A stretch of DNA of 64,000 nt from an uncultured Pseudomonadales bacterium (GCA_958296295.1 OY282460.1:248001-312000), one strand, 5' to 3'. Numbered from the stretch's first letter, positions 1 to 9,691 are shown. Made by a program: numbers and translations. Notes: generated from the letters alone by a model not told the origin.

Positions 1-1
1 T

Positions 2-979
2 GTCGGCGCGGCGTTCACCACGCCGGAATCGCGCTACGAGAAGGTGGACTTCGAGGACTTGGACGATTGGAAGCGAACGCAGGTGCAAGGTGGCTGGGCG
101 GCTATTCTCCAGCACTACTTCCTTAGCGCTTGGATAGGCGATAGCGAAGAAGTGAACGCTTACTACGGCAGGCGGTTGTCGGACGGCAACTACGCTGTCG
201 GGTATATCGCGCCGGAGTTTGTCGTTCCGCCGGGCGGCACCGGCACGGTGGGTGCCGGGCTGTATGTGGGGCCAAAGGTGCAGAAGCGCTTGGACGCCGC
301 GGCGCCCAACCTGTCGCTGGCGGTGGACTACGGCATCCTTTGGTGGCTGTCCGTGCCTTTGTTCCTCGTGCTGGACGCCATCCATTCGGTGGTCAACAAC
401 TGGGGCGTGGCCATCGTGTTGCTCACGATATGCGTGAAGATCCTGCTGTATCCGCTGGCTTCCGCCGGCTTTCGCTCCATGGCCAAGATGAAGCTGCTTG
501 CGCCGCAGATGAAGCGCCTGCAAGAGCGCCACGCGGGAGATCGGCAGAAACTCACGCAGGAGATGATGGCCTTGTACCGCAAGGAGGGTGCCAATCCTTT
601 CGGTGGATGCCTGCCGCTGGTGCTGCAGATGCCGGTGTTCTTGGCGCTGTACTGGGTGCTCTACGAGAGCGTGGAGCTGCGCCACGCGCCGTTCGTGTTG
701 TGGATCGAGGACCTCACGTCGCACGATCCGTGGTATGTGCTGCCGTTGCTGTACGGCGCGTCGTTCTACGCTTCGCAGCTGCTCAATCCGCCGCCGCCGG
801 ATCCCCTGCAGGCGAAGATCATCCGGCTGATGCCGATATTCTTCACCGTCCTCTTCTTCTTCTTTCCCGCCGGGTTGGTCTTGTACTGGCTGGTCAACCA
901 GCTTCTCTCGCTGGCCCAGCAGTGGTACATCACCAGAAGCATCGCTCGGGCCAGCAAGGCCAAAGCCGTCAAGACGTAA
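2..979 (+). CDS. yidC: Membrane protein insertase YidC (C-terminal part, 5' end outside window)
   Basis: Inner-membrane insertase/chaperone that folds Sec-dependent proteins and inserts small Sec-independent ones, including Fo subunits a and c. The reading frame is open from base 2, so the true start lies upstream. The 325 visible residues cover the end of the periplasmic domain (GAAFTTPESRYEKV resembles the E. coli P1 end) and the conserved transmembrane core: TVDYG-like segment, NWG..I, the cytoplasmic coiled loop (SMAKMKLLAPQMKRLQERH) and the NPFGGCLPLVLQMPVF signature. Compared with about 550 residues in E. coli, roughly 220 are missing. It ends 11 bases before mnmE, the usual gammaproteobacterial neighbour. 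Identity is very secure. Confidence 0.97.
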   Translation, partial: VGAAFTTPESRYEKVDFEDLDDWKRTQVQGGWAAILQHYFLSAWIGDSEEVNAYYGRRLSDGNYAVGYIAPEFVVPPGGTGTVGAGLYVGPKVQKRLDAAAPNLSLAVDYGILWWLSVPLFLVLDAIHSVVNNWGVAIVLLTICVKILLYPLASAGFRSMAKMKLLAPQMKRLQERHAGDRQKLTQEMMALYRKEGANPFGGCLPLVLQMPVFLALYWVLYESVELRHAPFVLWIEDLTSHDPWYVLPLLYGASFYASQLLNPPPPDPLQAKIIRLMPIFFTVLFFFFPAGLVLYWLVNQLLSLAQQWYITRSIARASKAKAVKT

Positions 980-990
980 GCGCGGGGACA

Positions 991-2319
991 ATGGCTCGCC
1001 GGGACACCATCGCGGCCGTTGCCACGCCGCCAGGGCGTGGCGGCATTGGCGTGGTGCGCGTTTCGGGCCCGGATGTGGCGCCCTTGGCCCGGCTTCTTGT
1101 CGGCCGCTTGCCGCCGGCGCGATTCGCTACGGTGGCGAACTTTCGCGCCGCCGATGGCGAAGTGATAGACGCGGGTCTCGTTCTCTATTTCCAAGCGCCG
1201 CACTCCTTCACCGGCGAAGACGTGCTGGAGCTCCACGGCCACGGCGGGCCGGTGGTGCTGCGCAGGTTGCTGGATCGCGTTCGCGCCTTGGGCGCCCGCT
1301 TGGCGCGGCCCGGAGAGTTCACCGAGCGGGCGTTTCTGAACGGCAAGCTGGATTTGGCGCAAGCCGAGGCGGTGGCTGATCTCATCGACAGCGCATCGAC
1401 GGGGGCGGCGCGATCGGCGATGCGTTCGCTTTCCGGCGAGTTCTCTCGGCATGTGAGCGACATCGACAAGAGCGTGTTGGCGTTGCGCGTGTACTTGGAG
1501 GCCGCCATCGACTTCGCGGACGAGGACATCGACTTCCTGGCGGAGGACGATGTGCGGGCGCGAGTGCGGCAAGTGGGCGAAACGCTTGACCGTCTGCTTG
1601 ATCGCTCGCGCAAAGGACAGGTGCTGCGCGACGGCGTGGACGTGGTGATAGCCGGTGCGCCGAACGCCGGCAAATCCAGCCTGTTGAACCAGCTGCTCGC
1701 GCACGATAGGGCCATCGTCACGGACATCCCCGGCACCACGCGGGATCTGCTCTCGGCGGACATCGAGCTGGCGGGATTGCCGATACGCCTCACCGACACG
1801 GCGGGCCTGCGCGCCGGCGGCGAGCGGGTGGAAATGATCGGCGTCGGCCGGGCTCGCGCGGCGTTGGGCCAGGCCGATTTGGTGCTGCTGGTGGAGGATG
1901 CCGCGGTCGAGTCGCCGCCGGCGCTCGGCATCGAACCGCCGCCGGAGCGGACGCTCAGGGTGCGCAACAAGGTGGACATCACCGGCGAACCGCCCGGCAT
2001 CGTTGCGGATGACCCGACGACGGTGTTTGTCTCGGCGAAGACGGGCGTCGGTTTGGACGCTTTGCGGGAACGACTGCGGGAAATGGTCGGCGGTGCGACC
2101 ACCGAGGGGGTGTTCCTGGCCCGCGAGCGGCATTTGTCGGCGCTGACCAGCGCGGCGAGCCATGTGGCCTCGGCCGAACGTCGGGTTGGCGAAGGCTTGG
2201 GTGACTTGGCGGCGGAGGAGCTGCGAGCCGCGCAGGACGACTTGGGCGACATCGTTGGGACCACCAGCGTGGATGATCTGCTTGGCGGGATATTCAGCCG
2301 GTTTTGCGTGGGCAAATGA
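991..2319 (+). CDS. mnmE: tRNA uridine-5-carboxymethylaminomethyl(34) synthesis GTPase MnmE
   Basis: GTPase that works with MnmG to place the (carboxymethyl)aminomethyl group on wobble U34 of tRNAs reading NNA/NNG codons. The 442-residue protein begins MARRDTIAAVATPPGRGG, the typical N-terminal formyl-THF-binding TrmE domain. A G domain follows, with P-loop GAPNAGKSS at residues 222-230, then DIPGTTRD, DTAG and NKVD. The end is CVGK, where the family usually has C-I-G-K; the catalytic-site cysteine is kept. The ATG at 991 is chosen because it begins the conserved N-terminus, although the frame is open further upstream inside yidC. About 240 bases without a recognisable gene separate it from mnmG. 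Confidence 0.97.
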   Translation: MARRDTIAAVATPPGRGGIGVVRVSGPDVAPLARLLVGRLPPARFATVANFRAADGEVIDAGLVLYFQAPHSFTGEDVLELHGHGGPVVLRRLLDRVRALGARLARPGEFTERAFLNGKLDLAQAEAVADLIDSASTGAARSAMRSLSGEFSRHVSDIDKSVLALRVYLEAAIDFADEDIDFLAEDDVRARVRQVGETLDRLLDRSRKGQVLRDGVDVVIAGAPNAGKSSLLNQLLAHDRAIVTDIPGTTRDLLSADIELAGLPIRLTDTAGLRAGGERVEMIGVGRARAALGQADLVLLVEDAAVESPPALGIEPPPERTLRVRNKVDITGEPPGIVADDPTTVFVSAKTGVGLDALRERLREMVGGATTEGVFLARERHLSALTSAASHVASAERRVGEGLGDLAAEELRAAQDDLGDIVGTTSVDDLLGGIFSRFCVGK

Positions 2320-2562
2320 ACAAGCAGGCAGGCGGGAGACCGAACGCACCGGCGCCTGTTGAGGTGCGGCGCTTGGAGTATCATCCGGTCTTGACGCCCA
2401 AACCGGATTCGCTGCTGCCTGGAGCAAGGCCGCAAGTCCCCGGCCTCACCATCGCGCACCGCTTCGGCGGCTTTGGCGCCGGCGGGACATTTCGCGGTCA
2501 GCGCTGAGGCGGCGCGGCAAATTGGCGGGCCACTTATTCGGCACGGAATGCGCCGGCGAGCC

Positions 2563-4452
2563 ATGATCCATCCACAGCGCTTTGATGTCATCGTGATTGG
2601 CGGTGGCCACGCCGGCACCGAAGCGGCGCTCGCCTCGGCGCGGGTGGGTGCCGCCACGCTGCTGCTCACGCACAGCATCGAGACCATCGGTCAGATGTCT
2701 TGCAATCCCGCCATTGGCGGCATCGGCAAGTCGCATTTGGTGCGGGAGATCGACGCCTTGGGCGGCGCGATGGCGCTGGCCGCGGACAGCGCGGCGATCC
2801 AACTGCGCACGTTGAACTCGCGCAAGGGGCCGGCGGTGCGCGCCACCCGGGCGCAAGCCGATCGGACGCTGTACCGCAATGCGCTGCGCTCGGTCGTGGA
2901 GCACCAGCCCAACCTCACGTTGTTTCAACAACCTGTAGTGGATATCGCGCTGCGTGGCGAGCGCGCCTGCGGCGTGGACACCGCTATGGGACTGCGCTTC
3001 GAGGCGGAGCAGGTCGTGCTCACGACGGGCACCTTCCTTGCCGGCCGCATGCATATCGGTCTTGCGAACCAAGCCGGTGGGCGCGCCGGCGACGCGCCGG
3101 CGAACGCTCTGGCGGAGCGGCTGCGGGCCATGGCGCTGCGCGTGGGCCGGTTGAAGACCGGGACGCCGCCGCGGCTGGACGGCCGCACCGTGGATTTCAA
3201 GGCGATGGAAACGCAGCCCGGCGATTCGCCGCGCCCCGTGATGTCGTTTCTTTCGACGCCGGCCGCCCATCCGGCCCAAGTATCTTGCCACATCACGCAC
3301 ACCAACACGCGCACGCACGAGATCATTCGTGGCGGCTTGGATCGCTCGCCGATGTACACCGGCGTCATTGATGCCGCCGGGCCGCGGTACTGTCCGTCCA
3401 TCGAAGACAAGGTGGTGCGCTTCGCCGACCGAGACGCGCATCAGGTGTTCGTGGAGCCCGAAGGCCTGCAAACGTGCGAGATCTATCCCAACGGCATCTC
3501 CACCAGCTTGCCATTCGATGTGCAGCTCGCCACGGTGCGCAGCATTCGTGGCTTCGAGGACGCCCACATCACGCGCCCGGGCTACGCCATCGAGTACGAC
3601 TTTTTCGATCCCCGGGATCTGCAGCCGAGCTTGGAGACGCGTTGTGTGCCGGGCCTCTATTTCGCCGGGCAGATAAACGGCACCACGGGCTACGAGGAAG
3701 CCGCCGCGCAAGGGCTGCTCGCCGGCCTGAACGCGGCGCGGGCCGCGGCAGGCGAAGCGCCTTGGTGTCCCACGCGCTACCAAGCCTACTTGGGCGTGCT
3801 GACGGACGATCTGGCAACGCTCGGCGTGACGGAGCCGTACCGCATGTTCACCAGCCGCGCCGAATACCGCTTGCGGCTGCGTCAAGACAACGCGGATCTC
3901 CGACTCACGCCCAAAGGGCGGGAGATGGGCTTGGTGGATGACCGTCGCTGGCGGGTGTTCGAGGAGCGCCGGCGTGCGTTGCGGGAAGGGGGCGGTCGCC
4001 TCGCCGGCGTGAAGGTGGCGCCGGGCAGCGACTTGGCGGCAGCCGTCGCCGCCGCCACGGGCGGGCAAGTGGCCAAGGCGGTGTCGCTGCGCGAGGTCCT
4101 GAAACGACCCTCGGTGGATGCCGAAATCTTGGCGTCGGCGCTGGAAGCGCACGGGGTTGGCGTGCCGGCCGAAGTGCTGGCGCAGTTGGCGATAGACGCC
4201 AAGTACGAAGGCTATCTGACGCGCCAGGACGACGAGATCGCCCGCGTGAAGGAGAACGAGCGCATGCCGTTGCGGTCGGACTTCGACTACGGCGCCATCT
4301 CCGGTTTGTCCAACGAGCTCCAAGAGAAGCTGCGCTCCCGCCGGCCGGCCAACATCGCCCAGGCGTCGCGGGTGCCCGGGGTCACCCCGGCGGCGTTGTC
4401 GCTGCTCTTGGTGTACGCGAAGCGCGACCGTGACGAACACGCCCACGCTTGA
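2563..4452 (+). CDS. mnmG: tRNA uridine-5-carboxymethylaminomethyl(34) synthesis enzyme MnmG (GidA)
   Basis: FAD-dependent partner of MnmE in wobble-uridine modification. With the ATG at 2563 the protein is 629 residues, the same length as E. coli MnmG, and starts [18 protein letters not shown] with the FAD dinucleotide motif GGGHAG at residues 13-18. Other family blocks are [62 protein letters not shown] and [19 protein letters not shown]. An in-frame ATG at 2548 and still earlier codons exist but add no conserved residues. The last 23 bases overlap rsmG, implying translational coupling. Bases 2320-2562 before it hold no feature that could be supported. Confidence 0.97.
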   Translation: MIHPQRFDVIVIGGGHAGTEAALASARVGAATLLLTHSIETIGQMSCNPAIGGIGKSHLVREIDALGGAMALAADSAAIQLRTLNSRKGPAVRATRAQADRTLYRNALRSVVEHQPNLTLFQQPVVDIALRGERACGVDTAMGLRFEAEQVVLTTGTFLAGRMHIGLANQAGGRAGDAPANALAERLRAMALRVGRLKTGTPPRLDGRTVDFKAMETQPGDSPRPVMSFLSTPAAHPAQVSCHITHTNTRTHEIIRGGLDRSPMYTGVIDAAGPRYCPSIEDKVVRFADRDAHQVFVEPEGLQTCEIYPNGISTSLPFDVQLATVRSIRGFEDAHITRPGYAIEYDFFDPRDLQPSLETRCVPGLYFAGQINGTTGYEEAAAQGLLAGLNAARAAAGEAPWCPTRYQAYLGVLTDDLATLGVTEPYRMFTSRAEYRLRLRQDNADLRLTPKGREMGLVDDRRWRVFEERRRALREGGGRLAGVKVAPGSDLAAAVAAATGGQVAKAVSLREVLKRPSVDAEILASALEAHGVGVPAEVLAQLAIDAKYEGYLTRQDDEIARVKENERMPLRSDFDYGAISGLSNELQEKLRSRRPANIAQASRVPGVTPAALSLLLVYAKRDRDEHAHA

Positions 4453-5059
4453 AGATTCCCTTGGGCGTCTCGGTTCGCCGCCGACGTTCGATGTGGCCGC
4501 GTCCGTGGCCGCTGCGCCGTGCGCGGCGAAGCTGGACGCGTTCGAGGCGTTGGTGAGACGCTGGAACCGCTATGGCGGCTTGGTTGCCAGAGGCGACCTT
4601 GGACGGTTGCGCGAACGCCACACGTTGGACAGCTTGGCGTTCCTTCCTTGGTGGCGTGGCCGGCTCGCGGATGTGGGGGCCGGGGCGGGGTTCCCTGGCG
4701 TGCCGCTCGCCATTGCGCGGCCGGCGGCGCCGGTGGCGTTGATCGAACGAAGCGAACGCAAAAGCCGTTTTCTCCGCCAAGCCCTGATCGACCTGCCGCT
4801 CGGCAACGTGGAGTTGGTGGTGGCGGATGCCGCCCACTACCGCTCGGCGCGGTTCGAGACCGTCGTGGCGCGCGCGGTGGCACCTCCGCCGGCGGCGTGG
4901 CGGCTCGTTCGCCCGCTGCTCGCGCCCGGAGGCTGGGGGCTCTTGCAATCCCGCGAGAGGCTGGGCGAGGCGTTGTTCGCCGGCGGGCGCGTCGTCGCGT
5001 TGAAGCCCGCCGGCAAAGACAACTGGATAACCGCCGTGGCCGTCGCCGGCGGCGGCTGA
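4430..5059 (+). CDS. rsmG: 16S rRNA (guanine(527)-N7)-methyltransferase RsmG
   Basis: SAM-dependent methyltransferase that makes m7G527 in 16S rRNA (GidB family). The protein has 209 residues with a GTG start lying inside mnmG. The central W-N-R-Y-G-G element, the R-H-x-x-D-S-L motif and the SAM-binding block [16 protein letters not shown] followed by [13 protein letters not shown] are diagnostic. The acidic loop after the nucleotide-binding strand and the R-A-V-A region are also present. It follows mnmG as in most gammaproteobacteria. It is followed after 19 bases by a dehalogenase-like gene, not by parA, which is unusual. Confidence 0.93.
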   Translation: MTNTPTLEDSLGRLGSPPTFDVAASVAAAPCAAKLDAFEALVRRWNRYGGLVARGDLGRLRERHTLDSLAFLPWWRGRLADVGAGAGFPGVPLAIARPAAPVALIERSERKSRFLRQALIDLPLGNVELVVADAAHYRSARFETVVARAVAPPPAAWRLVRPLLAPGGWGLLQSRERLGEALFAGGRVVALKPAGKDNWITAVAVAGGG

Positions 5060-5078
5060 ATCGGAGCCGGAGGCAACA

Positions 5079-6260
5079 ATGACCGCCTATCTCGTCGCGC
5101 ATCTCAATGTGCGCGACCGCGCCGCTTTCCGCGAGTACGAACGGGGCGTGGTGCGCACCGTCAAGCCGTTCAAGGGCTGGGTGCTCGCCGCAGGCGCGGC
5201 CGAGGGTCTGGAAGGCGCCGAGCCGCGCAACCACAACGTGATAATTCGCTTTCCCACGATGGACGCCGCCCGCGATTGGTGGGAGTCCGGCGACTACCAG
5301 GCCATAGTCCCGTTGCGACACGCCCACGCGCCCGGCACGGACGCGATGTTCGTTCCCGGCTTGGGGCCGGATGTGGAAGTCTCCGGCCGGGAACGCTACC
5401 CGAAGCGTTTCGCCGAAGTGCTTGGCAAGCGCATGGCGTATGTGGACGTCGGAGACGGCGCCCCCATCGTTTTCCTGCACGGCAATCCCACGTCCTCGTA
5501 TCTTTGGCGCAACGTGATCCCGCATCTGGCAGGCATGGGCCGTTGCGTCGCGCCGGACCTGGTCGGCATGGGCGACTCGGACAAGCTCGACGAGGCCGGC
5601 CGCGGCAGCTACCGTTTCGTGGAACACCGGCGGTACTTGGACGCGCTGCTGGCCGAACTGGGCATTCGCGACAACGTCACGTTCGTGGTTCACGACTGGG
5701 GTTCCGCGCTCGGCTTCGACTGGGCCAACCGGCACCGGCAAGGCGTGCGGGGCATCGCGTACATGGAGGCCATCGTTGCGCCTTTCCCGGGCTGGGAACA
5801 CTGGCCGGCTGCCGTCGCGCCGGTGTTTCAAGCGCTGCGGTCGCCGCAGGGCGAATCGCTCGTCATGGCGGACAACGCCTTCGTCGAGAGGATTCTGCCC
5901 CGCTCCGTGTTGCGCAAGCTGGGCGATGCGGAGATGAACGCCTACCGCCGCCCGTTCATGGTGCCGGGCGAAGATCGTCGGCCGACGCTGACATGGCCGC
6001 GGGAGATTCCCATAGGCGGCGAACCGGCCGATGTCACGGCCATCGCCGCCGCCTACGCCGAGTGGCTGGCCGCGAGCGCCGTGCCGAAGTTGTTCGTCAA
6101 CGCGGAACCGGGTGCCATTCTCACGGGCGCGATGCGCGAAATCTGCCGCCAGTGGCCGAACCAGACCGAGATAACGGTGCCCGGATCACACTTCCTGCAG
6201 GAGGATTCGCCGGACGCCATCGGCACCGGCATCGCCGAGTGGCTACGCTCTATCATGTGA
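5079..6260 (+). CDS. DUF1330 domain-haloalkane dehalogenase fusion protein
   Basis: Two-domain protein of 393 residues. Residues 1 to about 97 match the small ferredoxin-like DUF1330 family (start [13 protein letters not shown], with [16 protein letters not shown]). From about residue 110 it is a DhaA/LinB-type alpha/beta-hydrolase. Visible active-site elements are N136 in HGNPTS and W207 for halide binding, nucleophile D206 in HDWGSALGF, acid E230 in the position of the DhaA-type M-E-F motif, and H371 in GSHFLQED. The predicted reaction is hydrolysis of a haloalkane to an alcohol plus halide. Substrate is unknown, and a related esterase activity cannot be excluded. It sits between rsmG (19 bases) and parA (4 bases), so it is probably co-transcribed with them. 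No signal peptide is visible, so it should be cytoplasmic. Confidence 0.88.
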   Translation: MTAYLVAHLNVRDRAAFREYERGVVRTVKPFKGWVLAAGAAEGLEGAEPRNHNVIIRFPTMDAARDWWESGDYQAIVPLRHAHAPGTDAMFVPGLGPDVEVSGRERYPKRFAEVLGKRMAYVDVGDGAPIVFLHGNPTSSYLWRNVIPHLAGMGRCVAPDLVGMGDSDKLDEAGRGSYRFVEHRRYLDALLAELGIRDNVTFVVHDWGSALGFDWANRHRQGVRGIAYMEAIVAPFPGWEHWPAAVAPVFQALRSPQGESLVMADNAFVERILPRSVLRKLGDAEMNAYRRPFMVPGEDRRPTLTWPREIPIGGEPADVTAIAAAYAEWLAASAVPKLFVNAEPGAILTGAMREICRQWPNQTEITVPGSHFLQEDSPDAIGTGIAEWLRSIM

Positions 6261-6264
6261 CGCC

Positions 6265-7071
6265 ATGGCTAGGCGGATAGCGGTGGCGAACCAAAAGGGC
6301 GGCGTGGGGAAAACGACCACCAGTGTCAACCTCGCCGCCGCCCTCGCGGCCATCGGGCGCAAGACGCTGCTGGTGGACCTGGACCCTCAGGGCAATGCGA
6401 CCATGGGCGCCGGCGTTGACAAGAACAACCTTGGCGGCCGCGGCGGCTTGGAGTGGCTGCAGAACCAGCAGCCCTTTGCCGCCGTTGCCCGCATGACGCC
6501 GGCCGGGGTCACCGTGATGCCGGCCAACGGCGATTTGACCGCCGCGGAAGTCGAGCTGCTCGCCGCGCGAGACCGCACCACTCGGCTGCGCTCGCGCTTG
6601 GGCGCGGCGGACGCGGACTTCGACTACACGGTGATCGACTGCCCGCCCTCCTTGAACGTGCTCGTGCTGAACGCGCTGATGGCGGCGGATGGCGTGTTGG
6701 TGCCGATGCAGTGCGAGTATTTCGCGTTGGAAGGGCTGTCGGCGCTGCTCTTGTCCATCCGCGGCATTCGCCAGCGTGGCAATCCGACGCTGCAGGTGGA
6801 GGGCATTCTGCGCACCATGTACGACCCGCGCAATCGGCTTAGCCGGGACGTGTCGCGGCAACTGTTGGCGCACTTCGCCGAACAGGTGTATCGCACGGTC
6901 ATCCCGCGCAACGTGAAGTTGGCTGAAGCGCCGAGCCATGGCATGCCGGCCACTTTGTACGATCCGCGCTGCCAGGGAGCGAGGGCTTATTTCGCCTTGG
7001 CCGCGGAACTGACCCGCCGCCGCGAGGACGCCACGGCCCGCACGAACGGCGCGGGGGCGCGGCCTTGGTGA
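6265..7071 (+). CDS. parA: Chromosome-partitioning ATPase ParA (Soj)
   Basis: Deviant-Walker ATPase that segregates the chromosomal origin region together with ParB. The 268-residue protein starts MARRIAVANQKGGVGKTTT, with the Walker A motif at residues 11-18 containing the signature lysine. Further blocks are LLVDLDPQGNAT, YTVIDCPPSLNVL and RTVIPRNVKLAEAPSHG, all standard for chromosomal ParA. It starts 4 bases after the dehalogenase fusion, and its TGA overlaps the parB GTG. Members of this family next to gidA/gidB and parB are chromosomal rather than plasmid types. Confidence 0.96.
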   Translation: MARRIAVANQKGGVGKTTTSVNLAAALAAIGRKTLLVDLDPQGNATMGAGVDKNNLGGRGGLEWLQNQQPFAAVARMTPAGVTVMPANGDLTAAEVELLAARDRTTRLRSRLGAADADFDYTVIDCPPSLNVLVLNALMAADGVLVPMQCEYFALEGLSALLLSIRGIRQRGNPTLQVEGILRTMYDPRNRLSRDVSRQLLAHFAEQVYRTVIPRNVKLAEAPSHGMPATLYDPRCQGARAYFALAAELTRRREDATARTNGAGARPW

Positions 7072-7970
7072 GCGAACCCGCGCAATCGTCCCGTGTGCGG
7101 AGCCGGAGCGGCCTCGGCCGCGGCTTGGACGCGCTGTTGACGGATGATGTCGCCCAGGTGGCCGGGCCGGTGGACGGCCAATCGGCGGGCGTCGCCGAGC
7201 TGCCGGTGGAGCGGCTTGTTCGCGGCCGTTACCAACCGCGTCGCCAAATACGCGAAGAGGGCATTGACGAGTTGGCGCAGTCGATACGCGCCCAAGGCGT
7301 CCTTGAGCCGGTGATCGTGCGTCCGCGCCAAGGAGGCGACTACGAGATCATCGCCGGCGAGCGGCGGTGGCGGGCGGCGCAGCGCGCGGGGCTGGCCACC
7401 GTCCCGGTGATCGTGCGCGATGTTGACGATCGGCAGGCGGTCGCCATAGCGCTCATCGAGAACGTGCAGCGCGAGGACCTCGGCCCGCTGGAGGAAGCCG
7501 CGGCGTTGAGACGTCTGTTGGACGAGCAAGCGTTGTCGCACGAGGAGCTGGCCGAGGCGGTGGGCAAATCGCGCTCGGCGGTGACAAATCTGCTGCGATT
7601 GTTGAAACTCGCGTTCGGCGTGCGCCAACGGCTGGACGCCGGCGAACTGGAGATGGGCCACGCGCGCGCCTTGCTGGCCTTGTCCGAGGCAGACCAGGAG
7701 ACCGCGGCGCGGCGCGTCGTCGCCGGCGGCTTGTCGGTTCGACAAACCGAAGCATTGGTGAAGCGGATGGCGCGGAGCGAGCCGGACGCGGGGCCGCCGC
7801 CGGCCGAACCCAACACGCGTCGGCTGGAACGGCATTTGAGCGACCGCGTGGGCGCTCCGGTTTCCATCAGGAACCACAAAGGCGGCACCGGGCGCATCGT
7901 CATCCGCTACGGCAGCTTGGACGAGCTGGACGGCATTTTGGAACGCATCGGCGGTCGGCCGGCGGATTAG
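7068..7970 (+). CDS. parB: Chromosome-partitioning protein ParB (Spo0J)
   Basis: CTP-dependent DNA-clamp protein that loads at parS and stimulates ParA. The protein is 300 residues from the GTG at 7068, which overlaps the parA stop as GTGA; a TTG one codon earlier is possible. The N-terminus has the conserved GLGRGLDALL box. The ParB/Srx domain shows the YQPRRQI, ARSIRAQGVLEPVIVRP-type and GERRWRA blocks, followed by a helix-turn-helix (LSHEELAEAVGKSRSAVTNLLRLLKL). A palindromic parS close to the consensus was not seen in the window by eye. Confidence 0.95.
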   Translation: MSEPAQSSRVRSRSGLGRGLDALLTDDVAQVAGPVDGQSAGVAELPVERLVRGRYQPRRQIREEGIDELAQSIRAQGVLEPVIVRPRQGGDYEIIAGERRWRAAQRAGLATVPVIVRDVDDRQAVAIALIENVQREDLGPLEEAAALRRLLDEQALSHEELAEAVGKSRSAVTNLLRLLKLAFGVRQRLDAGELEMGHARALLALSEADQETAARRVVAGGLSVRQTEALVKRMARSEPDAGPPPAEPNTRRLERHLSDRVGAPVSIRNHKGGTGRIVIRYGSLDELDGILERIGGRPAD

Positions 7971-7979
7971 CGCCCCGAA

Positions 7980-9524
7980 GTGGACAGGCGCAGACTTCCA
8001 GCAGGCGTTCAGAATTTCGGCGAAATCCGCGAGCAGAATTGCTACTACGTCGACAAGACCGCTTACATCCACCGCCTGGCAACCGAAGGCAAGCACTACT
8101 TTCTTTCCCGGCCGCGGCGGTTCGGCAAGAGCCTGCTGGTGGACACGATCAAAGAGCTGTTCGAGGGCAACGAACCGCTGTTTCGGGGCTTGGCCGTCCA
8201 CGACCGCTGGGATTGGGCCCGGCGCCACCCGGTGGTGCGTTTCAGTTTCGCGGGAGGCAGTTTCGGGCGGCCCGGGCGCTTGGAGGCGGATTTCGCCGAT
8301 CAGCTGACCGAGCTTGAGGACGCGGCGGATCTGCAACCGCGCTACACGACGCCGGCACGCCGCTTCGCGGGGTTGATCAAGGCGCTGCGCAAGCAAGCTG
8401 GCCAGCGCGTGGTGGTGCTGGTGGACGAGTACGACCGGCCGATTGCCGATGCGCTGCGTGATCCGCGAGTCGCCCAGGAGAACCGGGACTTCCTGCGCGG
8501 CGTGTACGGCATGGTGAAGGACTGCGACGCGGACATCCGGTTCAGCTTCTTCACGGGCGTGTCCAAGTTCTCCAAGGTGAGCGTCTTCTCGGACTTGAAC
8601 AACCTCACCGACATCACGTTGGAGCCCCGCTTCGCCGCTGTCTGCGGGTACACGGAGAACGACATGGACACGGTGTTCGCGCCGGAGATGGAAGGGCTGG
8701 ACCGGGAGGCCATCCGCGACTGGTACAACGGCTACAGCTGGCGCGGCGGGCGCGAGGAGCAGGTCTACAACCCCTACGGGATGCTGCTGTTCCTGCAGAG
8801 CCGGGAGATCAGGCCGTACTGGTTCGAGACCGGCACCCCGGCGTTCCTCCCGGAGACGTTGCTGGAACGCCGCGTCGATCCCGGCGCCCTCGACGGCCTC
8901 GTCGTGGGCGAAGCGGATCTGGCCGCGTTCGACATCCTCCACGTCAAGACCGAGGCGCTGCTGTTCCAGACCGGCTACCTCACCATTGTGGGCGAGGAGC
9001 GCGGCGCCGCTGGCAATCTATACCGCTTGGGCCACCCGAACCGCGAGGTGCGCTCGGCGTTGAATCTGGCGCTGCTGACGGCGATGGCGCCGGACGTGTC
9101 GGCCGCCGCCGAGTGCTCGCGCCTGGAGCAACTGCTCGCGCGCCACGACTTCGCCGGCGTGGAGCGGCTGTTGCGCGCCTTCTTCGCCAGCGTCCCGTAC
9201 CAGTGGTACGTGGACAACGACATGGCGCGCCACGAGGGCTACTACTCCGCTGTGTTCTACTCGCACTTCGTCGGCGCCGGCTTGGACGTGGTCGCCGAAG
9301 AGAGCACGAGTCGAGGCCGTTCGGACCTCGTTGTGCGCCACCCCGAAGGCGTGTGGGTGTTCGAGCTCAAGGGGAGGGGAGACGCCGGCGACGCCTTGGC
9401 CCAGATCGAGCGGAAGGGCTACGCGGAGAAGTACCGCCACTTGGGCTTGCCTGTCCACCGAGTCGGCGTGGCCTTCAGCGAGCAGTCCCGCAACATCCGC
9501 GCGTTCGAGGTGCAAAGCGCCTGA
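7980..9524 (+). CDS. AAA-ATPase-like/PD-(D/E)XK nuclease superfamily protein
   Basis: The 514-residue protein matches the widespread AAA-ATPase_like plus PDDEXK_9 architecture. Near the N-terminus are YYVDKTAYI and the P-loop-like LSRPRRFGKSLLVDTIKELF. A Walker B-type VVVLVDEYDRPI follows. The C-terminal nuclease-like core has D449 (GRSDLVV), E462 and K464 (VFELKG), matching a D...ExK active site. Biological function of the family is unknown; proposed roles include mobile-element or defence functions, not proven here. It starts with GTG 9 bases after parB and so splits the usual parB-atp neighbourhood. The IS fossil begins 24 bases after its stop. Confidence 0.85.
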   Translation: MDRRRLPAGVQNFGEIREQNCYYVDKTAYIHRLATEGKHYFLSRPRRFGKSLLVDTIKELFEGNEPLFRGLAVHDRWDWARRHPVVRFSFAGGSFGRPGRLEADFADQLTELEDAADLQPRYTTPARRFAGLIKALRKQAGQRVVVLVDEYDRPIADALRDPRVAQENRDFLRGVYGMVKDCDADIRFSFFTGVSKFSKVSVFSDLNNLTDITLEPRFAAVCGYTENDMDTVFAPEMEGLDREAIRDWYNGYSWRGGREEQVYNPYGMLLFLQSREIRPYWFETGTPAFLPETLLERRVDPGALDGLVVGEADLAAFDILHVKTEALLFQTGYLTIVGEERGAAGNLYRLGHPNREVRSALNLALLTAMAPDVSAAAECSRLEQLLARHDFAGVERLLRAFFASVPYQWYVDNDMARHEGYYSAVFYSHFVGAGLDVVAEESTSRGRSDLVVRHPEGVWVFELKGRGDAGDALAQIERKGYAEKYRHLGLPVHRVGVAFSEQSRNIRAFEVQSA

Positions 9525-9548
9525 CGCCGCTGCGATTGCCCCTTACGG

Positions 9549-9663
9549 GGCCAGCAGCGACAGCCGCGCCGTCGAGCGCGTGCCGCGCCGGACCATCGCC
9601 GAGCCGCAACCCCCCGCACGCCGGCGCCCCGCCGCCCGCCCGCACAAAAAAATCGCATACCCC
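9549..9663 (-). mobile_element. Fossil fragment of the ISKra4-like element
   Basis: Bases 9549-9630 are a nearly identical reverse complement of the transposase-coding bases 27690-27771 of the intact element, with only a few mismatches by eye. Bases about 9640-9663 (CCGCACAAAAAAATCGCATACCC) resemble the element's terminal repeat in the correct orientation for its 5' end. About 315 bases between these two parts are missing. No clear second terminus or target duplication was seen. It is therefore an old, internally deleted, one-ended remnant. Confidence 0.8.
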
Positions 9664-9691
9664 GAACCGCTGAACCGAACCGCATTCGAGT

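Noticed and set aside
2446..4446. A 666-codon open frame on the minus strand opposite mnmG
   Set aside because: The forward protein is a textbook MnmG; the antisense product is H/R/G-rich with no recognisable domain, as expected in high-GC DNA.
6265..7970. A parS site near parAB
   Set aside because: No sequence close to the symmetric TGTTTCACGTGAAACA consensus was seen in the window by eye.
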